DNA from: Melitaea cinxia
Lineage: Eukaryota; Arthropoda; Insecta; Lepidoptera; Nymphalidae
Length of the DNA: 64,000 nucleotides
Assembly (NCBI RefSeq): GCF_905220565.1
Contig: NC_059419.1
Coordinates: 6,563,326 to 6,627,325, forward strand
Reading direction: 5' to 3'
The position numbers and the translations under genes are program-made. Each line of letters begins with the position of its first letter. Position 1 is the stretch's first letter. The notes beneath the pieces are model-generated. The model ran no database searches and was not told where the DNA came from. It saw nothing but the letters and a program-made list of their open reading frames with translations. This document shows positions 11,935 to 23,384 of the stretch, piece after piece.

Positions 11935-12684
11935 TCTATACAAATAAATAAAATTGGAGTGTCTGATTGTAATTTTAAAATAACTGCTTTTTAACCGACT
12001 TCAAAAAGGTCGAGGTTACTCAATTCGACCGTATATATATACTTTTTATATGTATTTTCGGATAACTTCGTCGGTTATGAACCGATTTTGATAATTCTTT
12101 TTTTTTTTGGTTGGAAAGGAGATATCCTAAGTGTGGTATCATGATAAGGAAACCAGGATCTGATGATTGGATCCTAGAGAAATCGAGGGAAACCTCGAAA
12201 ATCCCCATAACTTTTTACTGGATCTACCGATTTAATTTAATCGAAAGCTGATTCTTATCATGTGGTCACATTTAAGTTTCATCGAGATCTGATTACAACT
12301 TTTGGAGTAATCTTTGTTATGCGTATTTACTTGACTATTTTTTCATCTACCTACTTTGTATTACTTGTCGATGTAATTGAAGTCGGTTGTTTTCATTTGC
12401 CTGCAAACACAATTATTACTTAATGCAATGCATGGTTGTATGTATACACGGTACATATACCAAAATATTTTTTTACAATTTTGGTCTATCTGTCTGTCTC
12501 TCTGTCTGGTTGTTCCGACTAATCTCTGAAACGGCTGGACCAATTTTGACGGGATGATGAGCTGATATAGTAAGGAGTAACTTAGGCTACTTTTATTTTA
12601 GAGCTTATTTATTTTATAACTCTGCGAACTGACCAATAACTTTTTCGTTAAATTCCACGCGGACGAAGTCGCGGGCACAGCTAC
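11935..12684 (+). mobile_element. Helitron, family 1, with nested insert
   Basis: Starts A|TCTATACAAATAAATAAAAT and ends 'cgcggacgaagtcgcgggca' followed by 'cagCTAC|T'. The ends match the 314-bp Helitron at 33303, with the typical short hairpin (CGCG...CGCG) just inside the 3' end. The terminal CTAC departs from CTRR by one base. At 750 bp it is longer because a second repeat sits inside it. No Rep or helicase coding. Confidence 0.75.
11991..12420 (+). mobile_element. Element with 'aaccgacttc' inverted ends
   Basis: Short inverted ends AACCGACTTC (11993-12002) and GAAGTCGGTT (12379-12388), then 'tgcctgcaaacacaatta'. Comparison with the empty Helitron at 33303 shows this block is absent there, so it inserted into the Helitron, probably with a TTA target. 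Diverged copies are at 11150, 13267, 21559, 23385, 47632 and 53170. The DNA-transposon class is not determined. Confidence 0.6.
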
Positions 12685-13266
12685 TAATAAATAAAACTTT
12701 TAATCATTTTAAAATTTTTACGTCAGTTAGATTATTCAGTCACATCAACTATCTAACAAGATGCTTCTTTTCAAAAATGTGATATAAATACAGTTATCAA
12801 TTTTTTTTTCTTAAATTAATTTGTTATTTAAGTTAATAATGTAATTCTGATTTGATTCGACATATAAACAATATATTTGAATACGACTATATGATAGACT
12901 TTCTAAAGAAATTTAATTTTTTATGTTCTGAAATCATCGATAAAGTAAGGCTGCTACATCTGCACTTTACAGCACTTTAGAGCACTCCTACTTTAAAATA
13001 GACACATGAATCTTTCATCATCTATCAAATGCACTTCTTAAAGATAATATCAATATACTTTGTAAGGTAATAAAATATGTTAGAAGAGATAGTGTAGCCA
13101 CCGAAGGCTCTAGTATTAGAAAAATAGGTCTCTACTAGTGGCTCTCACTATTTGTTAAAAATATTAAATATATCAAAAATATTTTTACGTTATAATTGAA
13201 ATTTTTTTTTATCTAATTTTCAAAATAAAAAGAATTTGGGTTTTTCACCATTTTTATATAATATAA
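12685..13266. other. AT-rich stretch without recognised genes
   Basis: Nothing recognised. Confidence 0.4.
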
Positions 13267-13570
13267 TTGTGTTTGCTAGCAAACGAATAAAAAAACTACT
13301 TCGATTATTACATCGACAGGTAATACAACTCAGGGACACGAGAAAATGTCAAGTAAATACGGGTTATCAAAGATTACTGAAAAAGTACCCAACAGATCTT
13401 AATCAAATTTAAGTAATATTACATGACAAGCATTAGCTTTCGATTAAAATTAGAATCATCAAAATCGGTAAACCCACTGAAAAGTTATGTAGTATAATAC
13501 AACGTAGATCGACGAAAAAATAGTCAAGTAAATACGTATTATTAGATGTAACTCAATAAAATCTCTGCAG
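13267..13570 (-). repeat. Copies of the 'aaccgacttc' element, antisense
   Basis: Begins 'aattgtgtttgctagcaaac' and continues with antisense matches to 12230-12350 ('gtcaagtaaatacgggttat', 'atcatcaaaatcggt'). A second partial copy starts at about 13495 ('tagtcaagtaaatacgtatt'). Confidence 0.55.
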
Positions 13571-14069
13571 AAAGAGAGAAAAAACATTATTAATAATTTA
13601 AAGATATTCATAAAACGTACGGATTTATGAGAAATTAACATTTATCGTCATTATAACTCCATCGTACCACTTTTTTAATGTATAAAAGCTATTGTTTTTT
13701 TTTGTAATTATTGTTATTATTTAAATATTTAATGAAGGCTTTAACTGTGTCTTCGAGTTGTATCTGAATACAAATAGTTAGGGATGATAAGCTTTTGTAG
13801 GGGGATGCAGAAAGCTTGTTAAATTATTTTATGTGGCGCTAGTCTCATCCGGCGGATTGGTCCTGTAAGTGTGGACGATTAACTTCGTGTCTAGACAGAA
13901 AAAAAAATTATGAAACACTTAAAGATATATGTTTTTGTTAGATCTTTTCTAATGACTTCGAAACTACGATTCTTAGAAAAGTTTCTTTTTGGTCCATTTA
14001 TTCGTATTTTTTGGTTAATGTCTACCCAAAAATACAGTCGTGTATATATCTATAGTAATGTATGTATTA
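13571..14069. other. AT-rich stretch without recognised genes
   Basis: Nothing recognised. Confidence 0.4.
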
Positions 14070-14240
14070 TTACGTGAAGCAAAAACTTTGTACCCCTTTT
14101 TACGAAAATTGCGCGGAGCAAGTAGTATGAAATTTCGCACACTTATAGTTTATATAGAGATGGAGTGCAAAATGCTATTTTTTTTTTTTCGAATTATGTA
14201 TAAAAAATATTACACACATTACCATGTGTTTGACACACAC
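14070..14240 (+). repeat. MITE-like repeat, copy 1
   Basis: 'cgtgaagcaaaaactttgta' followed by 'tatgaaatttcgcacactta'. The same order is found in reverse at 43545-43692, which shows it is a dispersed element. No coding sequence; superfamily unknown. Confidence 0.55.
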
Positions 14241-14954
14241 ACGCGTACATACTCTTTTCTTTAATGTTCAAACTAATAATTTAATTTTATTATGGTCGAA
14301 TTTCAATGGGTGATAACTAGTAATAAATAATTAATTAGAATGAGGACTTTTTGGTCACTATCGTATTTTTGATTCAAACTTCGCTTACACAAAAGTCTAT
14401 AATAATAATATGTATTTTTATTTATATTTAAAAAGGAGAAAGATTTGATTTTTTGTTTATTTGCAATGTCAAAAACTACTGGATCCGTGTTAAAGGTTCT
14501 TTCACCAGGAGAATGATACGCTATCACTCAACGACATATACTTTATTTTAACAAAAGAAAACGAAACCCTAAAACCGTGTAATCCACGAGGGCGAAGCTG
14601 CGAGCGACAAGCTATATTTACAAATAAACATCTAAATTTCCAAAACATATTTTTCAAATTCCTAACAATTTAAAAGAGACAGAATTTCACGCCTTCCGTG
14701 AATTGAGGATACCCTTAAACCCCCGGAAATATTGAAGCATCGAATATTCCAGAAATACTCAGCATTCATTATCCTATATTAAAACGATCGTAACTATGTC
14801 TCTTTCCTTTGTTTACTTCGTGTTTTTCTCATATTTCTCTAAAATAATGCGTCATTTTACCTTATAACAATAAATCTTCAACTGTTTTAAATTGTAAATA
14901 TTTACAGGGATAATAATTATAGAGATATGATATTATTAGGGATATGATATTAAG
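14241..14954. other. AT-rich stretch without recognised genes
   Basis: Nothing recognised. The short phrase 'acgagggcgaagctgcgagc' at 14586-14605 resembles a Helitron 3' hairpin remnant. Confidence 0.35.
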
Positions 14955-15240
14955 TAATACTAATCGGTCTGATGTGGTGGTACATAGAGTTGCCAAAAAC
15001 ATCGACGGTTTGCGGGTTCGGTTCCCTCTGGGGCTGAATACAAATATTTCGTTCCGGTTTTGTGGTCCGAAAGCGCGTATAGCTCAAGGTCCAGGTTGTT
15101 ATCAAATACACCTGATAGCGATCGTTACTCATGGAATATACCCGCCAACCTGCAGTGGAGCAGCGTGGTGGATTAAGCTCCAATCCTTCTACTAAATGGT
15201 AAAAGTCCTACGTCCAGCAGTGGGATAGGACTCAACTATA
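14955..15240 (+). mobile_element. SINE family A copy
   Basis: Head with a B-box-like 'gggttcggttccctc', body 'caggttgttatcaaatacac' and 'gatagcgatcgttactcatg', tail 'cctacgtccagcagtgggat'. The body has a deletion relative to 58235. Confidence 0.75.
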
Positions 15241-15431
15241 CAGAATACGTTGCGAAAAAGGCAGACTTAAAGCTTTATCTACCAGTCGACATTAAGACGT
15301 ATGTATACTTGAACTACTACTGAACTCATTATGATAAAATTTAATTCTTAGATAGTTGGAGATCCAGAATCACAGGTAGGCTACATTTGCTGTGAACATT
15401 ACGCTAAAAAGACGTCAATTTTTTTTAAATA

Positions 15432-15560
15432 TACAACTAGGTCGGCAAACAAGCGTACGACTCACGATGGTAAGCGATTACCGTAGACGTCTGCAGCACC
15501 AGAAGTATCACAAGCGCGTTGCCGACCCTATCCCCAATTCCTTCCAAGTGCTTAGCGTTG
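15432..15560 (-). repeat. Interspersed repeat E, antisense
   Basis: Contains 'aggtcggcaaacaagcgtac' and 'aagcgcgttgccgaccctat', the reverse of the copies at 26110 and 51604. A common lepidopteran non-coding repeat, probably a retroposon end; class uncertain. Confidence 0.65.
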
Positions 15561-16269
15561 CTTAATATACACATTTATAGACTAGTAATGTATCCGAAAG
15601 TGTTTTTATAATGTATATTTTGCTTTTTTTTTACGTATAATATCATTTTTTGTTCATATTTTGCATATCAACGACAAATTCGTTTTTCTGGAAGTTATAT
15701 TTCAAACATGGCGGTCGCGGTATTAGATTATGATTCTTTAAACAAGTTAAGAGAGATTGTCAGTTCGTGTCTACCCAATATGACAGCGAAGAGCGAGTTT
15801 TGATACATTTTAATTTTTAAAGTTAGATGTTTCAATTGATGTAATATAACAACAACAGCATATATAACAACTCTTTTATCGTGAAATTCCTCATATTGTT
15901 ATATACATTTTTTTTGTATGATTGTCTTGTTTTTGAACAGATAAATAAAATTTCCAACTTTACTGATTCGTTTGGATATTTTGCGGGTATGTACATTTCG
16001 GCTTTATATTTTAATTTAAGTATAAAAATATATTTTTTATTCAAAAATTCTCACAATTACTTCACTAAGTACGAAATAAATGCTCATTATTGTTTTGATT
16101 AAAGTTACATTTCTAAAACAGCTTTTTTTTGTTTTTTCGTTAACGTGTACAACAACCCTCTTAAAACAAAAATAGTATTTCCTAAAAACAACCGCTTAAA
16201 ATAATACAAAATTAGCTAAAACATCGATCAGAACCGGTAAACATAAAATGATTTGTTCCGAATCCAAAC
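15561..16269. other. AT-rich stretch without recognised genes
   Basis: Nothing recognised. Overlapping open frames on both strands at 15832-16102 are AT-composition artefacts. Confidence 0.4.
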
Positions 16270-16390
16270 ATGAACCGTAGCTGTGGCGATTCATCAGAAT
16301 TAGCGCTGATTGGCGGGGTGATGACGTCATCAATATGTAACCGCCCGCCCGCTGATGGCCGGATGACCGCTATGAATATCCGAGCGTACT
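16270..16390. promoter_or_regulatory. GC-richer island with CRE palindrome
   Basis: In a strongly AT-rich setting this block is balanced to GC-rich ('gcgctgattggcggggtgat', 'accgcccgcccgctgatggc'). It holds the palindrome GATGACGTCATC (CRE/ATF-type site) followed by AATA. The same palindrome and context recur at about 18914. I see motif and composition only; a promoter or enhancer role is inferred. Confidence 0.35.
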
Positions 16391-17150
16391 GAATTTAGTT
16401 TTGAATTTCGAATTATGTTTCAAATAAAACTATTTTTTAAATATTAATGTAACGATTGTTATGACCTCGGTACACAGAATATAAATTGTTTTCATAATGT
16501 GTTGCAATTTGAATGTTCATTCCGTTATTTTTGTATTCTAAATACAAAATATTTATGATGAAATTTATTTGATATACTCGTACAAAGCAAATTAAATATA
16601 ACAACATTATAGGCTGTTCGAATATGGACTAGAATAATGAATCACTCCGTACAAAATCTTCGATACATATAACTTCGATAACTTTGTTTACTTTGTATGT
16701 AACTCGCACGCTTCGCAGATGTTATCCAGCGATACGAATCGAGAAAGCGAACTTAAATCAATTGAATCGGCCAGTACGTTTCTACTATTGGCAATCGGTT
16801 GATGTAAAAGTTGGGAAAAAGTTATCAAATTTTCTTATCAAGGGTAACAATCATTGTCAGGCTAAATAATGACATTTAGACTTTACGATTCGACGTGGTT
16901 TCCAACTTTAGTTCCGGTATACTAAACCTCAGACCAGAAACAAATAGGTATGTGTACTAATAATAATTTACTTTTTGCTGTGCACATAAAAATTAGTTTA
17001 CAATTTATAAAACAATACACAAAAGGCACAACAAGAACAACAAGCGGTCTTATCGCTAAACAACGATCTCTTCCAGACAACCAGCATGGAGGAGATAATG
17101 TGAAAGGGACGGAAAGGGTGTACATAATTAAAATTAAAGAAAACCAAATA
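16391..17150. other. AT-rich stretch without recognised genes
   Basis: Nothing recognised. A 61-codon open frame at 16684-16869 has no recognisable motif. Confidence 0.4.
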
Positions 17151-17172
17151 TACACATATATACATACATATA

Positions 17173-17239
<67 letters not shown>

Positions 17240-17321
17240 AATATATACACATATTATAATAATATTTGTATTACTTCAAATACCCACAACATTGAACCAC
17301 CACACACACACACGCGCGCGC
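17151..17321. repeat. (AT)n microsatellite plus (CA)n/(CG)n
   Basis: About 59 bp of uninterrupted AT dinucleotides at 17177-17235, preceded by 'tacatacata' and followed after 60 bp by CACACACA then CGCGCGCG at 17301-17321. Simple-sequence repeats only. Confidence 0.95.
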
Positions 17322-17650
17322 GAAGACAGCCATTTTTCCTCTTTTTCTAGGTTTAACATCCACACATGGTCGATTGTTCCTAACATCGCTCTGTGTTTTA
17401 GGTAACATCCGATTTATAAAAGATATTCATATACTTTTTAAATAAATGTACAAAAATATAATATTAATACAATGAATGCCAAAGCTACAATCAAAATAGG
17501 GGCGGAATTTGAACCCACAAACCTAAAGCTGAAACAGAACCACTGTCACATCAACGGGTCAGGTATACAAATTAATAATTAAGTTCTTTAAATAGGCATA
17601 TATCATTATTTTCTATTGTTTAGTTTCTGCTTAAAACATTAATTATGAGT
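17322..17650. other. AT-rich stretch; possible SINE B head
   Basis: At 17485-17575 the minus strand has a poor tRNA-like head ('ggttctgtttcagct', 'gggttcaaattccgc') reminiscent of SINE B. Too diverged to be sure. Confidence 0.3.
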
Positions 17651-17987
17651 CGCTCCCTTCAGCCTGTAACCCACCGCTAGGCATAGGCCTCTTTCCCCAT
17701 GTAGAAGAAGAATCAGAGCTTATTTCACCACGCTGCTCTAATGCAGGTTTAAGCATACCTATATTCACTATTATGAGTAACGATCGCTATCAGGTGTATT
17801 TAACAACCGGGACCGCCAGCGTAACGTGCTCTCCGAGGCACGGACCCACGGACCGGCAAATACCCACACCACGGCAAACATCTGTATGGCCAATACAATT
17901 GTCTGTCATGTGAGGGGATCGAACCCGCAACCACCAGCGCAACAGCCACCAACAAGCGCTGTGACCGTTGCGCCAGCGTGTCGTCAT
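17651..17987 (-). mobile_element. SINE family A, near full length
   Basis: Plus strand shows the reverse of tail ('ctaggcataggcctctttcc'), body ('gagtaacgatcgctatcagg') and head ('ggggatcgaacccgcaacca', 'gaccgttgcgccagcgtg'). An extra dozen bases differ in the body. Read as minus, the B box is 'gggttcgatccc'. Confidence 0.85.
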
Positions 17988-18854
17988 GAAATTATAAGCA
18001 CAATTATATAATTTGTATACACTGTTTAAGCCATATTAAGAAAACAAAAACATTTTGTTATACTTGTACAATTTCTAATCCATATTTCGTATAATTTAAA
18101 TATTATCATTATACTAATAGACATATCGAATTAAGTGACAAGTCGCCAAAACTCGAGGCAGCGTCCGTGCGCACCAAGCAATTATTGTAAACTCTCTCAA
18201 TTATGGGTCACTTGAGTCCCAGCAGTATTCCTGTCAATGATCTGGGAACTGTAATCCCTAATTGTATCCCTAAACAAGTTTTGTGCCATATACTATACTT
18301 AATTTTTAGTTAATAGTACTTTAGTAGTTAGATTCAAATTTATTTTATTTAAGAAATGCGCTGCAGAATTAGATTAATAAAAATTAAGAAATACATATAA
18401 TTAGTCTTGGTATTTTAAAAAAAAAATATAAACAAAAAAGTTACAAATATTAATGAAAAACGATCGCAATGAAGTGTGGCTTTATAACGCCTCAAAAAAG
18501 TTTTATAATAACCTCAGATCCTACTTTGGTCTGTCAATGTAGTAGACTATAGTAATTATGCTTGTTCTACAATCATTATTTTTAAGCTTTTTTTTATTTT
18601 CTGTGCATTAAATAGGCTATACAGAAATTTATGCTAGTGTTACCAACTGCAGTAATAAAAATCTCTTTCAAAATTTGTACATAGATATGTCGATAATAAT
18701 ACGTAACACGTGATAATAAATACGTACTGAAACTTAATTGCAATAGTTAGCACCACTTCCAAACATGTATTTAATAACAGAACCTAAGTATGTAAACTAA
18801 CGTTAAACCCGTGTTCCATTTAGTACATTAGTTCCATAAACTTACAAATTTGAA
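17988..18854. other. AT-rich stretch without recognised genes
   Basis: Nothing recognised. 18130-18290 is less AT-rich and unique in the window. Confidence 0.35.
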
Positions 18855-18968
18855 TTCCGAACTCGAAGTGAAATCAGTTAAGCCGAGCTCGCCGCGGATT
18901 GGTTCGTTGAGCGATGACGTCATCAATAACCGTCGCTCGACCAACCGCAGCGCGTCTGAGTGACTAAT
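18855..18968. promoter_or_regulatory. Second GC-richer island with CRE palindrome
   Basis: 'gccgagctcgccgcggattg' is followed by GATGACGTCATCAATA and 'ccgcagcgcgtctgagtgac'. It shares the palindrome and its CAATA flank with 16321. No open frame of note continues from it. A regulatory role is inferred only. Confidence 0.35.
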
Positions 18969-19130
18969 ATGGCGCGTCTTATTTTACGCTTAAATATACG
19001 TCTAAAGGAGATTTTAGACGTTTCAAGTGTATTATTTTTATGTTACTATAACAGGATTTTAAATGAAAAATCGCTAGATTACAACCATTATCTAAAGATG
19101 GGTGTCATAGTATATAAATTTTGTCCCATA

Positions 19131-19308
19131 GAATTCTACATATTTTTGAATATCATATCAAAAATTGACCGTTCCAGCGGGGATCGAACCTGTGTCTCCG
19201 ACTGACCGTGTCAGCGCTCTAGCCAATTAAGCTATAGAACGATGTACCCGTTAGATCGAGATTTTTGATATGATGATTTTATTTTCGGTTTAAGCGAACC
19301 GTGGCGCC
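19131..19308. repeat. tRNA-like 178-bp unit, copy 1
   Basis: Starts 'gaattcta', ends 'gaaccgtggcgcc'. Inside, 'atcatatcaaaaatt' and 'atttttgatatgat' form inverted flanks around a minus-strand tRNA-like sequence at 19170-19241. That sequence has an A box (TAGCTTAATTGG), a B box (GGTTCGATCC), a pairable acceptor stem and an anticodon stem with loop ACGGTCA. U33 is C and the T stem is weak, so it is probably not a working tRNA. The same unit recurs 310 bp downstream. Confidence 0.75.
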
Positions 19309-19440
19309 GTCTATAGTGAGTTCTTTACAGAAACCCGTAACTATTCAAAGTTTCATATTACAATGAAAATTTTTGACAGGAGACGACACCATGCTATTTT
19401 TAATATGTACGATTTTATTTTTGTGTTACCCACACATTAG

Positions 19441-19618
19441 GAATTCTAAACATTTTTGAATATCATATCAAAAATTGACCGTTCCAGCGGGGATCGAACG
19501 TGCGTCTCCGACTGACCGTGTCGGCGCTCTAGCCAATTAAGCTATGGAACGATGTACCCGTTAGATCGAAATTTTTGATATGATGATTTTATTTTCGGTT
19601 TAAGCGAACCGTGGCGCC
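19441..19618. repeat. tRNA-like 178-bp unit, copy 2
   Basis: Direct duplicate of 19131-19308 with the same length and few substitutions. tRNA-like part at 19480-19551 (minus); its anticodon stem (CCGAC/GTCGG) pairs perfectly. Inverted flanks 'atcatatcaaaaatt' and 'aatttttgatatgat' pair exactly. The 132-bp spacer between the copies has no counterpart in the unit. Confidence 0.75.
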
Positions 19619-19697
19619 TACAATTCTACACATATAAGTTATTAAATATTCACGGGAACATAGAATATTTTTGGTACTACGGGACTGAACGTGATTG

Positions 19698-19744
19698 TTA
19701 TTTTGAAACACCTATAACTGCAAAATTCAGGAGTTTCAAAATAA
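19698..19744. repeat. 16-bp inverted repeat (hairpin)
   Basis: TTATTTTGAAACACCT at 19698-19713 faces AGGAGTTTCAAAATAA at 19729-19744 with one mismatch and a 15-base loop. Confidence 0.7.
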
Positions 19745-19854
19745 CGATTGCGGTAACTGCCGTAAAATTAAAAGTTCCAAATTTTGGGATTATTTAAAAT
19801 TTGAGATTATTGAACCTAGTATTCACTTGTTATTAATGAAAATGTGGTGTTTGT

Positions 19855-20065
19855 GCAGTCCTGGTGGGTCTCCCCACCGTGCCTCGGAGAGCACGTTAAG
19901 CCGTCGGTTCCGGTTGTTATCTACACCTGATAGCGATCGTTACTCGTAGTAGGGAATATATCCGCCAACCCGCATTGGAGCAGCGTGGTGGATTAAGCTC
20001 TGATCCTTCTCCTACATGGGGTAAGAGGCCTATGCCCAGTAGTGGGATATTACGGGCTGAAGCGT
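19855..20065 (+). mobile_element. SINE family A, 5'-truncated
   Basis: Begins mid-body ('gtttgtgcagtcctggtggg') and runs to the tail ('ggcctatgcccagtagtggg', 'gggctgaagcgtaag'). The head is absent, as expected from LINE-driven insertion that stopped early. Confidence 0.85.
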
Positions 20066-20794
20066 AAGCGTATTAATAAAAATACTGAAATTAACAATAA
20101 CAAAGGGCATAGTTTCTGACATAGATCATCTATCATTAGTTGTAGAGACCCCTAATTTACATCAAGATCACGATCTTTCTGTGGTCCCTGTGGTCTCGGA
20201 GGGCCTTATGGTAAGCTCGATTTTTATATCCAAAATCTACCCATTAAAGAATCTGTGTATTAGCTACATTCAAAAGCATAAATGTCATTGGCTATACGTA
20301 TATATATACTACAAATGGCACCTAAGCGTCTTCCTCGCACAAAAACCCTAAACTGCAATGCGTTCTTACATATCGTTCATTATGGCTTTCATGACTTTTT
20401 AACTAACTTCTAAGAAGCAAAAAATTCTAAATTCAAAACGTTTTATCATTTTTTTATTTACTATATTTTAAAGCTGGTTTTGTCCAATTTTTATTAAAAT
20501 AAATCAAAACTGTTGTATAATTGATACTGTTTTCATAATAAATAATACGATAAATTAAAAGCAAAGTCAGGATGAAACTAATTTTGTATTTTTCAGGTCT
20601 GATTCTAGGTTTTTTATTATTTGTTGTACAGGGATGGTCTGGTCTTGATACATTATGTATGTAGGAATTGTTTTGCAATTCTCGAAAAGGACGAAACTAC
20701 TCCCTGATGTCATGTATCTTTTACAGATCTACTTTTTTTTAGATAAATCTCTGAAACATTTTTAAGATGAATAAAAATCAGTTTTCAATTTTTA
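20066..20794. other. AT-rich stretch without recognised genes
   Basis: Nothing recognised. Confidence 0.4.
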
Positions 20795-20960
20795 TCAACA
20801 CTCAAAATCAAAACTAACTTTATTCAACTAGGCTTTATTTCACAAGTTAAAATTATATCAGTGTAATTAAAGATAGTTAAAGTGAAGCTACCACCGATTT
20901 TGGATCTACATTCCGCAGAGAAGAATCTGCAAGAAACTTTGCTTAACTACTCTTTTTGAA
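20795..20960 (-). repeat. LINE 3' end, CR1/Zenon-like
   Basis: Antisense to the copy at 100-400: 'ctttattcaactaggcttta', 'gtgaagctaccaccgatttt', 'gcagagaagaatctgcaaga'. Confidence 0.6.
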
Positions 20961-21558
20961 AAAATGTCTTTTATTAAAAAAATTAAAAATATTACATAAT
21001 GATTAAAATCGTACATGAAATAGGTACTAAATCACACCCCCAAATTTTTTTCATTAAATGGAAGAGCGACGAGATGAGAGAGCAATTTAACGCGTTTTTG
21101 TGTCATTCTATTTAAAAGTAAGAATATTTTACGCAATTTTTAAAGGTAAAAATTCATTCCAAAAAGAATATATTTAAAAGCTTAGTTATTGCATTCAGAA
21201 TCACTAGGATATGAGATTAATGCTTTAACACAAAGAACCCTTCAACCCTTATTATTCTAATTACAGACCCTTGATATGAATTACTTCAAACTACTCAAAC
21301 ATCGCTAAATAAATAAACACATTATCCAGCGTGTTTCGGCGAGTCGTATTTATACAGGTGTTTAGTTTCATTGTGATTGATTGTTTGCTTGTTCCACTCC
21401 ATCTTGTAAACTGTCTGGTTTCGATCTCTCTCGTGTTAATACAGAGGGAAAATAGACTACGTGAAATATATCCACTCTGTCTTTGTAATTTTTGATGTAT
21501 CTATTGACAATTCATATAATGTTATTGCGATGAAAACAACATTGAATACATAGTTCTT
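20961..21558. other. AT-rich stretch without recognised genes
   Basis: Nothing recognised. Confidence 0.4.
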
Positions 21559-21838
21559 AATCGACTTCAAAAAGAGTACTCTCTCAATTCGACTATATTT
21601 TTTTGTGAGTTACATCATTATTTTTTGCTGAATGTACCGATTTTAATGATTATCTTCTAAATCGAAAGCTGGTCCTTGTCGAACATTAACATTATTATTA
21701 TTATAAGCATTGTCCTGTAGTCATATTTAAATTTGATCGAGGTCTCACTACGACTTTTAAGATATTCTTAATAATTCGTATTTGATTGATTTTTTGGTTA
21801 TCTACAAACGTGTTGTATTGCTTGTCGATATCATTGAA
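21559..21838 (+). repeat. Copy of the 'aaccgacttc' element
   Basis: 'aatcgacttcaaaaagagta' at the left, 'aaatcgaaagctggtccttg' in the middle and 'cttgtcgatatcattgaaat' at the right match 11991-12388 in order. Confidence 0.55.
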
Positions 21839-21849
21839 ATGTATGTCTG

Positions 21850-22012
21850 ATCTTATACTACTACTACTACTTACTAAAGCTTCTTTAGCTCCATCTAACT
21901 TATATCTCCCTCTCAACTTCCGTTCGCCTCGCCCAATCACACTTTTCGTAACGCTCTCGTCACGCATACACCAGCTTACTGCCCAAGTCAAGCGTGCGAA
22001 GTTTTACTTCCA
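21850..22012. repeat. Interspersed repeat D, copy 2
   Basis: Same block as 445-605 ('ctcaacttccgttcgcctcg', 'taacgctctcgtcacgcata', 'gaagttttacttc'). The 104-codon open frame across it is fortuitous. Confidence 0.55.
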
Positions 22013-22165
22013 AAAATTGTATATTCAAGTTGGCTTCAAAAGCACATTTGAATCGTTATATTACAAATTAAATTTAAACTTATATGTCTTAATAAATTGA
22101 TTATAATTAATGTGAACCTACCGCCGATTCGGAAACTAGACTCTACAGAGAAGAAACAACAAGAG
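21995..22165 (-). repeat. LINE 3' end, CR1/Zenon-like
   Basis: 'gtgaacctaccgccgattcg' and 'ctacagagaagaaacaacaa' match the antisense Zenon-like block at 46305. Overlaps the end of repeat D. Confidence 0.5.
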
Positions 22166-22194
22166 AGTCCACGAGATAGCGACCGTCACCCGTA

Positions 22195-22300
22195 CTTTCC
22201 AGCTCTCGGTGGTTCCTAATGGTCCAACCGTTTTCCTTAACATAAAAGTAGCGTTCGCCCAGCAGTGGAACGTTTATAGGCTAATTCGGTTTGGTTCGGT
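22195..22300 (+). repeat. RTE/SINE tail-like remnant
   Basis: 'gcgttcgcccagcagtggaa' followed by 'ataggctaattcggtttggt' resembles the RTE 3' tail, degraded, with a simple 'ggttcggtt' extension. Confidence 0.4.
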
Positions 22301-23384
22301 TCGTTTCGACACAAAGGCTACACAGCTACAGAATAATAGCACTAAAACATTTGGGCTAAAATGTACATATTTCACTAAGCCTAAATAAGTATGTACGTTT
22401 ATCGATGCTTATTTGCCATCTTGGTATTTCCCTTTCATAAACAAATCTACCAAAAAAAACTACGGCCTATTACAAAAAAAAAAAACGCTCTATTATGCAG
22501 ATCAAAACAAATGATTTCATTTGACGCTTAACATATTCTACTCATTTTCGTGAGGGTATCACCTAACGGCTTGGAAAAATTTTCCTTGATAGAGATAGCA
22601 GATCTACTACTATTGCATTATATGTGGGTGTTAGAACGAGAGGGGTATATTTTTGCCTGGGTCGATTTAAGGATATAAGGGCTGTGACTGCCTTATTGAT
22701 GTCATACATTGCTCTTAAATGTGTAGCAGATGCGGCTGCCTCTTAAGCTTGAAAGAGGTATGTTCTATAATGTTGGATAATTTTGTGAAAGTGTTGGAAC
22801 AAAGGTTTGCGTATACTACATCGTGTAATATATAGTTAGTTTAATAAGTTTTGTGCTAGTTTATATTATAAGAGTTTATTTTATGTAGGGTATTATTATT
22901 ACTATATATATTAGTTTAGAAATTGAATAATAGGTATATACGAGTAAATACATATGGCGTAGGCAAAAGACAGGAAGTTATACGAAGTATAACATATCCG
23001 AACGAAAACATATTGGATTAAGATCATAAAAGCATGCTGATTTGTGATTAATTAAATAGATACCTTTTTATGAGACAAATGCCTTATAATACGAGGTTTT
23101 GTAGCCTATATTACCAAATGCTTGACTATGTTAAAAAATATAATTATGAAAACCATAATTATTACATTAAAAATTTACATTAATGCTTATTTAATAAATA
23201 CATATTTATTTCAAATTTAATTATTTGGGGAGATTTCAAGCTACAGACTACATAGTATTATTCCTAAGCCACACGGAGACACGTCATATGCTTACACGAA
23301 ATGTTTATGTTAGCGTTAGAGCTTAAATTCTCACACCGTTACTACACACACTGATAGAGTATTCCATGGATCTGTATGTTCGGG
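22301..23384. other. AT-rich stretch without recognised genes
   Basis: Nothing recognised. 22660-22760 is less AT-rich without a readable motif. Confidence 0.35.

Noticed and set aside
15832..16102. Overlapping open frames on both strands
   Set aside because: Low-complexity Ile/Tyr/Lys-rich translations of AT-rich DNA without motifs.
16950..17405. 151-codon open frame
   Set aside because: Much of its length is translation of AT and CA microsatellites; no domain, no codon bias.
19170..19241. Functional tRNA on the minus strand
   Set aside because: Loop position 33 is C, the T stem pairs poorly, no T-run follows directly, and the unit is duplicated as a repeat.
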